Of a stretch of DNA of 64,000 nucleotides, positions 30,001 to 43,211 are shown in pieces. The notes under the pieces were generated by a model. That model saw only the letters and a program-made list of their open reading frames with translations, was not told where the DNA came from and did not search any database. Both the position numbers and the translations under genes were made by a program. The DNA is taken from the NCBI GenBank assembly GCA_963082975.1, contig OY720346.1, positions 71,105,267 to 71,169,266 of the forward strand, read 5' to 3'. The number at the start of each line of letters is the position of its first letter. Positions within the stretch are counted from its first letter, which is position 1. The stretch comes from Labia minor (lineage: Eukaryota; Arthropoda; Insecta; Dermaptera; Spongiphoridae).

Positions 30001-33000
30001 AAAAAATGAAATTTTTTTAAATAGATAATAAATTCGTTCATTTTACATCATAAAAATATTAAAAAAATATATTATTGATATTTCTGATGAATAATTATTT
30101 TTTTATGCCGAAAACGGAGAGTCATCATAGGATGACCTTTCATAATTTTTACGGTAAAATTAAAAAATGAAATTTTTTTTAAATAAATAATAAATTCGTT
30201 CATTATACATATTTAAAATATTAAAAAAATATATTATTGATATTTCTATAAAAAATTATTTTTTTATGCCGAAAACGGAGGGTCATCCTAGGATGACCTT
30301 TCATAATTTTTACGCTAAATATAAAAAATGAAATTTTTTTAAATAGATAATAAATTCGTTCATTTTACATCATAAAAATATTAAAAAAATATATTATTGA
30401 TATTTCTGATGAATAATTATTTTTTTATGCCGAAAACATAGGGTCATCCTAGGATGACCTTTCATAATTTTTACGGTAAAATTAAAAAATGAAATTTTTT
30501 GTAAATAAATAATAAATTCGTTCATTTTACATCATAAAAATATTAAAAAGATATATTATTGATATTTCTGATGAATAATTATTTTTTTATGCCGAAAACG
30601 GAGGGTCAACCTACGATGACCTTTCATAATTTTTACGGTACAATTAAAAAATGAAATTTTTTGTAAATAAATAATAAATTCGATCATTTTACATCATAAA
30701 TATATTAAAAAAATATATTATTGATATTTCTGATGAATAATTATTTTTTTATTCTGAAAACGGAGGGTAATCCTACGATGTCCTTTCATAATTTTTACGG
30801 TAAATATAAAAAATGAATTTTTTTTTAAATAAATAATAAATTCGTTCATTATACATATTTAAAATATTAAAAAAATATATTATTGATATTTTTACGGTAA
30901 AATTAAAAAATGAAATTTTTGGAAATAAATAATAACTTCGTTCATTTTACATCATAAAAATATTAAAAAAATATATTATTGATATTTCTGATGAATAATT
31001 ATTTTTTTATGCCGAAAACGAAGGGTCATCCTAGGATGACCTTTCATAATTTTTACGGTAAAACTATAAAATGAAATTTTTTTTAAATAAATAATAAATT
31101 CGTTCATTTTACATATTAAAAATATTAAAAAAATATATTATTGATATTTCTGATGAATAATTATTTTTTTATGGAGAAAACGGAGGGTCATCCTAGGATG
31201 ACCTTTCATAATTTTTATGGTAAAATTAAAAAATGAAATTTTTTGTAAATAAATAATAAATTCGATCATTTTACATCATGAAAATATTAAAAAAATATAT
31301 TATTGATATTTCTGATGAATAATTATTTTTTTATTCTGAAAACGGAGGGTCATCCTAGGATGACCTTTCATAATTTTTACGGTAAATATAAAAAATGAAA
31401 TTTTTTTTAAATAAATAATAAATTCGTTTATTTTACATATTAAAAATTTTAAAAAAATATATTATTGATATTTCTGATGAATAATTATTTTTTTTATGCC
31501 GAAAACGGAGAATCATCCTAGGATGACCTTTCATATTTTTTACCTAAATATAAAAAATTTAATTTTTTTAAATAGATAATAAATTCGTTCATTTTACATC
31601 ATAAAAATATTAAAAAAATATATTATTGATATTTCTGATGAATAATTATGTTTTTATGCCGAAAACGGAAGGTCAGCCTACGATGACCTTTCATAATTTT
31701 TACGGTAAAATTAAAAAATGAAATTTTTTTTGAATAAATAATAAATTCGATCATTTTACATCATAAAAATATTAAAAAAATATATTATTGATATTTCTGA
31801 TGAATAATTATTTTTTTATGCCGAAAACGGAGGGTCATCCTAGGATGACCTTTCATAATTTTTACGCTAAATATAAAAAATGAAATTTTTTTAAATAGAT
31901 AATAAATTCATTCATTTTACATCATAAAAATATTAAAAAAATATATTATTGATATTTCTGATGAATAATTATTTTTTTATTCTGAAAACGGAGGGTAATC
32001 CTACGATGTCCTTTCATAATTTTTACGGTAAAATTAAAAAATGAATTTTATTTAAATAAATAATAAACAGGTTCATTTTACATCATAAAAATATTAAAAA
32101 AATATATTATTGATATTTCTGATGAATAATTATTTTTTTATGCCGAAAACATAGGGTCATCCTAGGATGACCTTTCATAATTTTTACGGTAAAATTAAAA
32201 AATGAAATTTTTTGTAAATAAATAATAAATTCGTTCATTTTACATCATAAAAATATTAAAAAAATATATTATTGATATTTCTGATGAATAATTATTTTTT
32301 TATGCCGAAAACGGAGGGTCATCCTAGGATGACCTTTCATAATTTTTACGCTAAATATAAAAAATGAATTTTTTTTAAATAGATAATAAATTCGTTCATT
32401 TTACATCATAAAAATATTAAAAAAATATATTATTGATATTTCTGATGAATAATTATTTTTTTATGCCGAAAACATAGGGTCATCCTAGGATGACCTTTCA
32501 TAATTTTTACGGTAAAATTAAAAAATGAAATTTTTTGTAAATAAATAATAAATTCGTTCATTTTACATCATAAAAATATTAAAAAGATATATTATTGATA
32601 TTTCTGATGAATAATTATTTTTTTATGCCGAAAACGGAGGGTCAACCTACGATGACCTTTCATAATTTTTACGGTACAATTAAAAAATGAAATTTTTTTT
32701 AAATAAATAATAAATTCGATCATTTTACATCATAAATATATTAAAAAAATATATTATTGATATTTCTGATGAATAATTATTTTTTTATTCTGAAAACGGA
32801 GGGTAATCCTACGATGTCCTTTCATAATTTTTACGGTAAATATAAAAAATGAAATTTTTTTTAAATAAATAATAAATTCGTTCATTATACATCATAAAAA
32901 TATTAAAAAAATATATTATTGATATTTCTGATGAATAATTATTTTTTTATGCCGAAAACGGAGAGTCATCATAGGATGACCTTTCATAATTTTTACGGTA

Positions 33001-34448
33001 AAATTAAAAAATGAAATTTTTTTTAAATAAATAATAAATTCGTTCATTATACATATTTAAAATATTAAAAAAATATATTATTGATATTTCTATAAAAAAT
33101 TATTTTTTTATGCCGAAAACGGAGGGTCATCCTAGGATGACCTTGCATAATTTTTACGCTAAATATAAAAAATGAAATTTTTTAAAATAAATAATAACTT
33201 CGTTCATTTTACATCATAAAAATATTAAAAAAATATATTATTGATATTTCTGATGAATAATTATTTTTTTTATGTCGAAAACGAAGGGTCATCCTACGAT
33301 GACCTTTCATAATTTTTACGGTAAAACTAAAAAATGAAATTTTTTTTAAATAAATAATAAATTCGTTCATTTTACATCATAAAAATATTAAAAAAATATA
33401 TTATTGATATTTCTGATGAATAATTATTTTTTTATGCCGAAAACGGAGGGTCATCCTAGGATGACCTTTCATAATTTTTACGGTAAAACTATAAAATGAA
33501 ATTTTTTTAAATAGATAATAAATTCGTTCATTTTACATCATAAAAATATTAAAAAAATATATTATTGATATTTCTGATGAATAATTATTTTTTTATGCCG
33601 AAAACATAGGGTCATCCTAGGATGACCTTTCATAATTTTTACGGTAAAATTAAAAAATGAAATTTTTTGTAAATAAATAATAAATTCGTTCATTTTACAT
33701 CATAAAAATATTAAAAAAATATATTATTGATATTTCTGATGAATAATTATTTTTTTATGGAGAAAACGGAGGGTCATCCTAGGATGACCTTTCATAATTT
33801 TTATGGTAAAATTAAAAAATGAAATTTTTTGTAAATAAATAATAAATTCGATCATTTTACATCATGAAAATATTAAAAAAATATATTATTGATATTTCTG
33901 ATGAATAATTATTTTTTTATTCTGAAAACGGAGGGTAATCCTACGATGTCCTTTCATAATTTTTACGGTAAAATTAGAAAATGAAATTTTTTGTAAATAA
34001 ATAATAAATTCGATCATTTTACATCATAAAAATATTAAAAAAATATATTATTGATATTTCTGATGAATAATTATTTTTTATGCCGAAAACCGAGGGTCAT
34101 CCTAGGATGACCTTTCATAATTTTTACGGTAAAATTAAAAAATGAAATTTTTGGAAATAAATAATAAATTCGTTCATTTTACATCATAAAAATATTAAAA
34201 AAATATATTATTGATATTTCTGATGAATAATTATTTTTTTATGCCGAAAACGGAGGGTCATCCTAGGATGACCTTTCATAATTTTTACGGTAAAACTATA
34301 AAATGAAATTTTTTTTAAATAAATAATAAATTCGTTCATTTTACATATTAAAAATATTAAAAAAATATATTATTGATATTTCTGATGAATAATTTTTTTT
34401 TATGCCGAAAACGGAGGGTCATCCTAGGATGACCTTTCATAATTTTTA
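1..34448. repeat. 162-bp AT-rich satellite array, block 1
   Basis: Uninterrupted head-to-tail tandem repeat. Successive copies of the ATAATTATTTTTTTATG landmark start at 1, 163, 325, 487 and 649, so the unit is 162 bp; the block length implies about 210 units. One unit counted by hand is about 20% G+C, with the G and C concentrated in one 45-bp segment around the 18-bp palindrome GGTCATCCTAGGATGACC. The rest is A/T tracts. Recognisable unit variants include GGTAATCCTACGATGTCC, GGTCAACCTACGATGACC, AGTCATCATAGGATGACC, AACAGGTTC in place of the usual ATTCGTTC stretch, and TTTCTATAAAAAATT. These recur in the same order at multi-kilobase offsets, showing higher-order organisation. No gene is visible. 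The array runs off the left edge of the window. Nucleosome-like unit length, homogeneity and higher-order structure suggest centromeric or pericentromeric satellite; this is inference. Confidence 0.97.
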
Positions 34449-34724
34449 TGTTAGAGGTCGGTTAGATCGAGGAAGTCCGTTGAAAGAACAAATCACAGTT
34501 TAAAGTTTATATATATATTTATTCAATCAAAAAACAAGATTATTTATTATTATTAATAGATTACAATTATTAATTAGTTAAAATTTATAGAACAAAGAAA
34601 CAAAATGTATAATATAAATCGAACACATGTAATGGCTGTCAAACTATATGAATATATGCTTTATAGCTTGAGCGATAGATGGCGTCTTATGGGTGGCGGA
34701 AATATAAGAAATGTATTTCTAACA
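34449..34724 (-). repeat. copia element 3' LTR
   Basis: 276 bp, from TGTTAGAGG to TTTCTAACA. Because the element reads on the minus strand, this copy is the 3' LTR in the sense orientation. It is preceded (in sense) by the purine-rich tract at 34725-34735. Confidence 0.95.
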
Positions 34725-34735
34725 CTTCCCCTCGA
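34725..34735 (-). other. copia polypurine tract
   Basis: In sense this reads TCGAGGGGAAG directly against the 3' LTR. This is the position and composition expected for the plus-strand primer of reverse transcription. Confidence 0.8.
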
Positions 34736-34753
34736 CGCGCAAAGACGACTTGC

Positions 34754-37700
34754 TTAAGTAGTGGGTGTGTAGATTCCCATAAGTTCAAGGCAAGAGTAGT
34801 GTCTCATCCTGGGAATCGACTTGGTGAACACATCTGCAACGTTTTCTTCAGATGAAACGTGATTCAATTTTAACATTTTCTTTTCTAAGATATCGCGGAT
34901 GAAATGATGTCTTATATCTATATGTTTACTTCTTCCGTGGAATACTGGATTCTCGGCTAATTTGAGTGCTCCGTTATTATCAGTATATAACGTAATATTG
35001 GATAATTCTTTAAAATTGAGTTCTTCAAGAAAGCTTTTGAGATAGATGGCTTCTTTCGTAGCGTCAGAGAGCGCCATGTACTCGGCTTCAGTTGAAGATA
35101 ATGCCACGGTCCTTTGCTTTCTGCTTTCCCAACTTATAGGACTTTTATTAAGGATAAACGCATATCCGGTGAAGGACTTTCTGTCAGTCGTACAGTTTCC
35201 CCAATCTGCATCAACATATCCTTTTAGAGATTCATTGGTCTTCCTGTATGTGATTCCTAGATCAATGGTTCCTTTAAGATAGCGAAGAACGCGTTTAGCG
35301 GCAATCCAATGTATTTGTCTGAAACAATTATTAAATTGACTTAAATAGCTCACTGAAAAACAAATGTCAGGCCTGGTGGTCACTGCGAGATACGTAAGAG
35401 CTCCAATAAGTTCGCGATATGGCAACTTCGTTTCTTCTTCACTTGGAGGATCTTCAATTTTGAATAATTTTGTATTAGGATTCATCGGTGTTCGAATCGG
35501 TTTGCATTCGGACATTCCGAAACGATTCAGGATGTCAGAGATATATCCCTTTTGATTAAGTTTGATTCGATCATCTTCTCTCTTGAATTCAATCCCTAGG
35601 CAGTAACTGACCTCTCCCAGATCTTTCACTTTAAATTCTTTTGAAAGTTTGTTTTTTATTTTCAAAATGCATTTAGAATTCTTGGACGCAATGATAAGAT
35701 CGTCAACGTAGATTGCGATTAAACAATTATCTGTTCCTTCTTTTAGTTGAAAAATGCAGGGATCAGATTGAGTAGGCAAAGCTCCAATAGACTTTAGTGT
35801 TTCACTTAATTTAGCATGCCAACTTCTTCCTGCTTGACGAAGACCGTATAGAGCCTTGTTTAGACGGCAAACTTTGTCACCAACGAGTAACTCTTCGAGC
35901 ATCCTTTCAGCTTTCTTCTTAATGTCTTCACAAACTTCATTATCTTCAGTGATATTTTTGAGGATTTCTTTAAGATTTTTAGGTGGCTCCATGAAAATTT
36001 CTTCATTAAGATGTCCACTCAGGTAAGCACATGTGATGTCCAATTGATGAATTTTCATTTCATATTGAACGGCTAACGAAGATAAAAGTCGAATGGAACT
36101 CATACGAGCAACTGGAGCAAACGTCTCGTTGAAATGAACTCCGGGTATTTGTTTAAAACCTTGAGCGACTAGGCGAGCTTTCTTCCTTTCTATTGTTCCA
36201 TCACTTCGAAATTTATTTCTAAGCACAATTCTGCTACCGATTATTTCTTTATCTTCAGGTCTTTTCTCCAATTTCCAAGTGTCGTTTTCAAGAATTGATT
36301 GAACTTCCGTCGAGATGGCTCGATTCCATTCTTCAGCTTCTGGGCTATTCATAGCTTCTTTTAAAGAAACTTCACTTAAAAATGACTGTTCATAACTCAA
36401 TAATGTCTGAACTGATTCTTGGGAAAATTGCTTTTTAGGACGACCAGGAAAACCGGTTCTTAATAATCTAGGTCTTCCCCTTCTTCTGGATGAACTTTCG
36501 GGTTTGTCTGCGGAAACCTCTTCATTTTCGGAAGCATCTTCGAGGAATTCTTCATTATTTTCTAAATGAATAAGTTGTTGGCTTGAATCTATTTCTTCTT
36601 TTTCAGCTACTTCAATTTCTAAATTTGAAAATTGATTAAAATTTCTTTTAAAATTTTCTATAAATTTCACGTCTCTGGATATTTCGACTTTCATTTCTTT
36701 AGGTATCCAAATACGATAGCCTTTGGACTCTTCAGAATATCCGAGAAAAATACCTTCCTTGCATCTAGAGTCAAATTTTCCTCTTCCGGGATTTCGATTC
36801 AAAAATAATACTTTGCAGCCAAAAACTTTAAAATTCTCGATGTTGGGAATTTTCTTATTCCACAATTCGTAAGGAGTTTTTCCATTTAAGCTTTTCGTAG
36901 GACAACGATTTCTGATATAGTTGGCGGTATTCACAGCTTCAGCCCAAAATTTTGGAGGTAGACCTGATTGCATCAGAAGACATCTTGCGGTATTCAGCAA
37001 AGTTCTGTTCTTCCTTTCAGAAACTCCATTTTGTTCTGGGTTGTACGGGACCGTCAATCGCCTGGTAATTCCATTTTCTTTAAGGAATTTATCGAAGTCT
37101 TGGTTTAAATATTCCGTTCCATTGTCTGTCTGAAGACATTTAATTTTCTTCCCAAGCTGCTTTTCGGCAAGAGCGATGAACTCTTTAGTAGCTTCGAGGA
37201 CTTGATCTTTAGACCTCAGAAATCTAACTTCGCACCATCTTGAATTATCGTCAATAAATTCAATAAAATATTTGGATTTGTTCAAAGATTCAGTTCTCAT
37301 CGGACCACATACGTCAGAGTGAATGAGCTCCAAAATATTTGTTTTTCTTTCAGATATCTTCGGAAATGAAGATCGTGTCATCTTCCCCTGAAAGCAGACG
37401 TCGCAGTTTATTTCATCATTAATTTCCATATTCAGGTTTTTAATGATTCCTCTGCTTCTTAAATTGTAGAGATCCTTAGAATTTAAATGTCCTAGGCGTT
37501 GATGCCATAACATAATATCATTAAAAGAATTTTTAATCTTAGTTGCTACTTTGCATGATTCTTCAGTTTCTTGAACAAAATATAAATCACCTTCCTTTTT
37601 AGCAATTATCTTCGTTTGCTTATCAGGACCAATAATGAATGCGGAATCCTTTTTAAATGTAACTTCGAATCCTTTTTGAGTTATCTTGCTCACTGATAAA

Positions 37701-38765
37701 AGATTCGTCCGTAGGTCGGGCACGTGAAGAGCCTTATCCAAAATTACATGTTTTAAATTACCTGAAACTTCTGTCTTGAATTCAGCTTTTCCTTCAGCTA
37801 ATATACTAGTTGATGAATTGTTGGCTAACTTGAGTGTACCATGCTTGGTATTATCAATTTCAACAAATTCATTTATATTCTTACATAAGTGTGAAGAAGC
37901 ACCACTATCTAAACACCATTTCTGTTTTATATTAGTTGAATCGGAGGTGAAAGCTTCATTAGCAATAAGACCAACTTGTTCAGAAGATTTAGCATCCTGT
38001 TGATTTTTATTTTTATATTTATTTTTACACTGTGCAGCTTTATGGCCAATTTCTTTACATGAATTACAACGAAATTTAAATGTACCTTTTCTTTGTTTCT
38101 CATTCGAAGAATTTTCTGAAGCTTGATATCTCTTGAAGAATTTTCTTTTAACAAACATTGCATTGGAATTTGAAATTCGTTCTTCATTCTTGCGTGCTTC
38201 ACTTTCTTCTAAAATTTTAATTTTTAATGTTTCGGGGGTTGGAAGATTGTCACGTGATTCAATCGCGCATCGAAAGTTTTCATAACTTCCAGGTAGACTA
38301 TATAGAAGCATAATAGATAATAAATCTGAGTTGATTTCTACTTCCATATCTATCAACTTATCAACTGCATCGAAAAATCTGTTGAGATGATTCTTAATAT
38401 CTTCGCCCTGTTCCATTTTAGTAAGAGTCAATTGTTTCAAAAGTGTTGCTTTTCTTGCGGGACCTTTTGATTGATAAATTGATTCTAATTTTTGCCAAAC
38501 TTCGTAAGAGGATTCGCAATTTTTTATTTGTTTAAGTTCGGAGGGGCTAATGCATAAAATAATGTCTGATCTTGCCTTTCTGTCGTTTTTAATCCATTCT
38601 GTAACTGCAGACGTAGAAGCGGCATCGGAGGCAGTCGCAACGGGTTTTTTTAATTTCACCAATCACGTATGACCATTCATCATTTTTGATAAGTAGGGCC
38701 TGCATTTGCATCTTCCATGTATCATAATTGTCTTTGTTAAGAGTTTCGATTTTACAAAAATTCAT
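34754..38765 (-). CDS. copia Gag-Pol polyprotein, one frame break near the N-terminus
   Basis: The main open frame (34754-38662, 1302 codons) encodes, with residue numbers from 38662: a copia-type Gag, a CCHC zinc knuckle (C199-C202-H207-C212), an aspartic protease DSGAS at 252-256, integrase HHCC (H387, H392, C420, C423) and D450/D513/E549 with the usual 35-residue spacing, RT with D875 and YVDD at 985-988, and RNase H with D1151, E1194 and D1228. All catalytic residues are present. The first codon of that open stretch is TTG, so it is not the real start. The ATG at 38765 opens a copia-Gag-like N-terminus in another frame, and the frames meet at a run of seven T (38645-38651; A7 in sense). 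One base too many there would explain the break; it may be real or an assembly error. Between integrase and RT, residues 726-744 hold two AT-hook-like cores (RGRPR and GRPKK). Confidence 0.95.
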
Positions 38766-38881
38766 CTTTATAGTATATAAATATATTAAATATTATTTAT
38801 ATAATTTTATTTTAAAGTTAATAATTTTTATTAGTTTATATTTAAACTGATTCACTTTGTTCGTTTTTTCATACGCACAAA

Positions 38882-38896
38882 TCTGGGCTCATAACC
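38882..38896 (-). other. copia primer-binding site (initiator tRNA-Met anticodon-arm type)
   Basis: In sense GGTTATGAGCCCAGA directly abuts the 5' LTR with no spacer. It does not begin with TGG, so it does not pair with a tRNA 3' CCA end. Its complement CTGGGCTCATAACC matches the anticodon arm of eukaryotic initiator tRNA-Met (CTGGGCCCATAACC) at 13 of 14 positions. This is the half-tRNA priming known for Drosophila copia. Confidence 0.8.
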
Positions 38897-39172
38897 TGTT
38901 AGAGGTCGGTTAGATCGAGGAAGTCCGTTGAAAGAACAAATCACAGTTTAAAGTTTATATATATATTTATTCAATCAAAAAACAAGATTATTTATTATTA
39001 TTAATAGATTACAATTATTAATTAGTTAAAATTTATAGAACAAAGAAACAAAATGTATAATATAAATCGAACACATGTAATGGCTGTCAAACTATATGAA
39101 TATATGCTTTATAGCTTGAGCGATAGATGGCGTCTTATGGGTGGCGGAAATATACGAAATGTATTTCTAACA
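38897..39172 (-). repeat. copia element 5' LTR
   Basis: 276 bp with the same TGTTAGA...TCTAACA ends as the other LTR. In the sense orientation it precedes the primer site and gag. It should hold the element promoter; no individual promoter element can be assigned with confidence. Confidence 0.95.
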
Positions 39173-39177
39173 TTTTA

Positions 39178-42100
39178 CGGTAAATATAAAAAATGAAATT
39201 TTTTTTAAATAAATAATAAATTCGTTTATTTTACATATTAAAAATTTTAAAAAAATATATTATTGATATTTCTGATGAATAATTATTTTTTTTATGCCGA
39301 AAACGGAGAATCATCCTAGGATGACCTTTCATATTTTTTACCTAAATATAAAAAATTTAATTTTTTTAAATAGATAATAAATTCGTTCATTTTACATCAT
39401 AAAAATATTAAAAAAATATATTATTGATATTTCTGATGAATAATTATGTTTTTATGCCGAAAACGGAAGGTCAGCCTACGATGACCTTTCATAATTTTTA
39501 CGGTAAAATTAAAAAATGAAATTTTTTTTAAATAAATAATAAATTCGATCATTTTACATCATAAAAATATTAAAAAAATATATTATTGATATTTCTGATG
39601 AATAATTATTTTTTATGGCGAAAACGGAGGGTCATCCTAGGAAGACCTTTAATAATTTTTACTGTAAATATAAAATATGAAATTTTTTGTAATAATAAAT
39701 TCGTTTATTTTACATCATAAAATTATTAAAAAAATATATTATTGATATTTCTGATGAATAATTATTTTTTTATGCCGAAAACGGAGGGTCATCCTAGGAT
39801 GACCTTTCATAATTTTTACGCTAAATATAAAAAATGAAATTTTTTTAAATAGATAATAAATTCATTCATTTTACATCATAAAAATATTAAAAAAATATAT
39901 TATTGATATTTCTGATGAATAATTATTTTTTTATTCTGAAAACGGAGGGTAATCCTACGATGTCCTTTCATAATTTTTACGGTAAAATTAAAAAATGAAT
40001 TTTATTTAAATAAATAATAAACAGGTTCATTTTACATCATAAAAATATTAAAAAAATATATTATTGATATTTCTGATGAATAATTATTTTTTTATGCCGA
40101 AAACATAGGGTCATCCTAGGATGACCTTTCATAATTTTTACGGTAAAATTAGAAAATGAAATTTTTTGTAAATAAATAATAAATTCGATCATTTTACATC
40201 ATAAAAATATTAAAAAAATATATTATTGATATTTCTGATGAATAATTATTTTTTATGCCGAAAACCGAGGGTCATCCTAGGATGACCTTTCATAATTTTT
40301 ACGGTAAAATTAAAAAATGAAATTTTTGGAAATAAATAATAAATTCGTTCATTTTACATCATAAAAATATTAAAAAAATATATTATTGATATTTCTGATG
40401 AATAATTATTTTTTTATGCCGAAAACGGAGGGTCATCCTAGGATGACCTTTCATAATTTTTACGCTAAATATAAAAAATGAAATTTTTTTAAATAGATAA
40501 TAAATTCGTTCATTTTACATCATAAAAATATTAAAAAAATATATTATTGATATTTCTGATAAATAATTATTTTTTTATGCCGAAAACATAGGGTCATCCT
40601 AGGATGACCTTTCATAATTTTTACGGTAAAATTAAAAAATGAAATTTTTTGTAAATAAATAATAAATTCGTTCATTTTACATCATAAAAATATTAAAAAA
40701 ATATATTATTGATATTTCTGATGAATAATTATTTTTTTATGGAGAAAACGGAGGGTCATCCTAGGATGACCTTTCATAATTTTTATGGTAAAATTAAAAA
40801 ATGAAATTTTTTGTAAATAAATAATAAATTCGATCATTTTACATCATGAAAATATTAAAAAAATATATTATTGATATTTCTGATGAATAATTATTTTTTT
40901 ATTCTGAAAACGGAGGGTAATCCTACGATGTCCTTTCATAATTTTTACGGTAAAATTAGAAAATGAAATTTTTTGTAAATAAATAATAAATTCGATCATT
41001 TTACATCATAAAAATATTAAAAAAATATATTATTGATATTTCTGATGAATAATTATTTTTTATGCCGAAAACCGAGGGTCATCCTAGGATGACCTTTCAT
41101 AATTTTTACGGTAAAATTAAAAAATGAAATTTTTGGAAATAAATAATAAATTCGTTCATTTTACATCATAAAAATATTAAAAAAATATATTATTGATATT
41201 TCTGATGAATAATTATTTTTTTATGCCGAAAACGGAGGGTCATCCTAGGATGACCTTTCATAATTTTTACGGTAAAACTATAAAATGAAATTTTTTTTAA
41301 ATAAATAATAAATTCGTTCATTTTACATATTAAAAATATTAAAAAAATATATTATTGATATTTCTGATGAATAATTTTTTTTTATGCCGAAAACGGAGGG
41401 TCATCCTAGGATGACCTTTCATAATTTTTACGGTAAATATAAAAAATGAAATTTTTTTTAAATAAATAATAAATTCGTTTATTTTACATATTAAAAATTT
41501 TAAAAAAATATATTATTGATATTTCTGATGAATAATTATTTTTTTTATGCCGAAAACGGAGAATCATCCTAGGATGACCTTTCATATTTTTTACCTAAAT
41601 ATAAAAAATTTAATTTTTTTAAATAGATAATAAATTCGTTCATTTTACATCATAAAAATATTAAAAAAATATATTATTGATATTTCTGATGAATAATTAT
41701 GTTTTTATGCCGAAAACGGAGGGTCATCCTAGGATGACCTTTCATAATTTTTACGCTAAATATAAAAAATGAAATTTTTTTAAATAGATAATAAATTCAT
41801 TCATTTTACATCATAAAAATATTAAAAAAATATATTATTGATATTTCTGATGAATAATTATTTTTTTATGCCGAAAACATAGGGTCATCCTAGGATGACC
41901 TTTCATAATTTTTACGGTAAAATTAGAAAATGAAATTTTTTGTAAATAAATAATAAATTCGATCATTTTACATCATAAAAATATTAAAAAAATATATTAT
42001 TGATATTTCTGATGAATAATTATTTTTTATGCCGAAAACCGAGGGTCATCCTAGGATGACCTTTCATAATTTTTACGGTAAAATTAAAAAATGAAATTTT

Positions 42101-43211
42101 TGGAAATAAATAATAAATTCGTTCATTTTACATCATAAAAATATTAAAAAAATATATTATTGATATTTCTGATGAATAATTATTTTTTTATGCCGAAAAC
42201 GGAGGGTCATCCTAGGATGACCTTTCATAATTTTTACGCTAAATATAAAAAATGAAATTTTTTTAAATAGATAATAAATTCGTTCATTTTACATCATAAA
42301 AATATTAAAAAAATATATTATTGATATTTCTGATGAATAATTATTTTTTTATGCCGAAAACATAGGGTCATCCTAGGATGACCTTTCATAATTTTTACGG
42401 TAAAATTAAAAAATGAAATTTTTTGTAAATAAATAATAAATTCGTTCATTTTACATCATAAAAATATTAAAAAGATATATTATTGATATTTCTGATGAAT
42501 AATTATTTTTTTATGCCGAAAACGGAGGTTCAACCTACGATGACCTTTCATAATTTTTACGGTACAATTAAAAAATGAAATTTTTTGTAAATAAATAATA
42601 AATTCGATCATTTTACATCATAAATATATTAAAAAAATATATTATTGATATTTCTGATGAATAATTATTTTTTTATTCTGAAAACGGAGGGTAATCCTAC
42701 GATGTCCTTTCATAATTTTTACGGTAAATATAAAAAATGAAATTTTTTTTAAATAAATAATAAATTCGTTCATTATACATCATAAAAATATTAAAAAAAT
42801 ATATTATTGATATTTCTGATGAATAATTATTTTTTTATGCCGAAAACGGAGAGTCATCATAGGATGACCTTTCATAATTTTTACGGTAAAATTAAAAAAT
42901 GAAATTTTTTTTAAATAAATAATAAATTCGTTCATTATACATATTTAAAATATTACAAAAATATATTATTGATATTTCTATAAAAAATTATTTTTTTATG
43001 CCGAAAACGGAGGGTCATCCTAGGATGACCTTGCATAATTTTTACGCTAAATATAAAAAATGAAATTTTTTAAAATAAATAATAAATTCGTTCATTTTAC
43101 ATATTAAAAATATTAAAAAAATATATTATTGATATTTCTGATTAATAATTTTTTTTTATGCCGAAAACGGAGGGTCATCCTAGGATGACCTTTCATAATT
43201 TTTACGGTAAA
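39178..43211. repeat. 162-bp satellite array, block 2 (between the two LTR elements)
   Basis: Same satellite, same orientation, about 25 units, continuing the monomer broken by the copia insertion. Units around 41370-41430 are a near-identical uninterrupted counterpart of the monomer pair into which the copia element inserted, and so act as a paralogous empty site. No gene is visible. Confidence 0.96.

Larger units (their letters stand above)
34449..39172 (-). mobile_element. Ty1/copia LTR retrotransposon, nearly intact
   Basis: A 4724-bp element in antisense orientation. It has two 276-bp LTRs with TGTTAGA...TCTAACA termini that differ at one base as read (ATATAAGAAA versus ATATACGAAA). It has a primer site abutting the 5' LTR, a purine tract abutting the 3' LTR, and one long gag-pol frame in Ty1/copia order (gag, protease, integrase, RT, RNase H). 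It is flanked by TTTTA at 34444-34448 and 39173-39177, a 5-bp target duplication; joining the flanks recreates a normal satellite unit. Near-identical LTRs indicate a recent insertion. A one-base frame break near the start of gag is the only visible lesion. Confidence 0.96.

Noticed and set aside
1-34448. CRISPR-like regular repeats
   Set aside because: The whole 162-bp unit repeats, with no unique spacers between short repeats; this is eukaryotic satellite DNA.
38645-38662. Programmed frameshift in copia gag
   Set aside because: An A7 run could slip, but copia-type elements use one continuous gag-pol frame; a one-base indel or assembly error is simpler.
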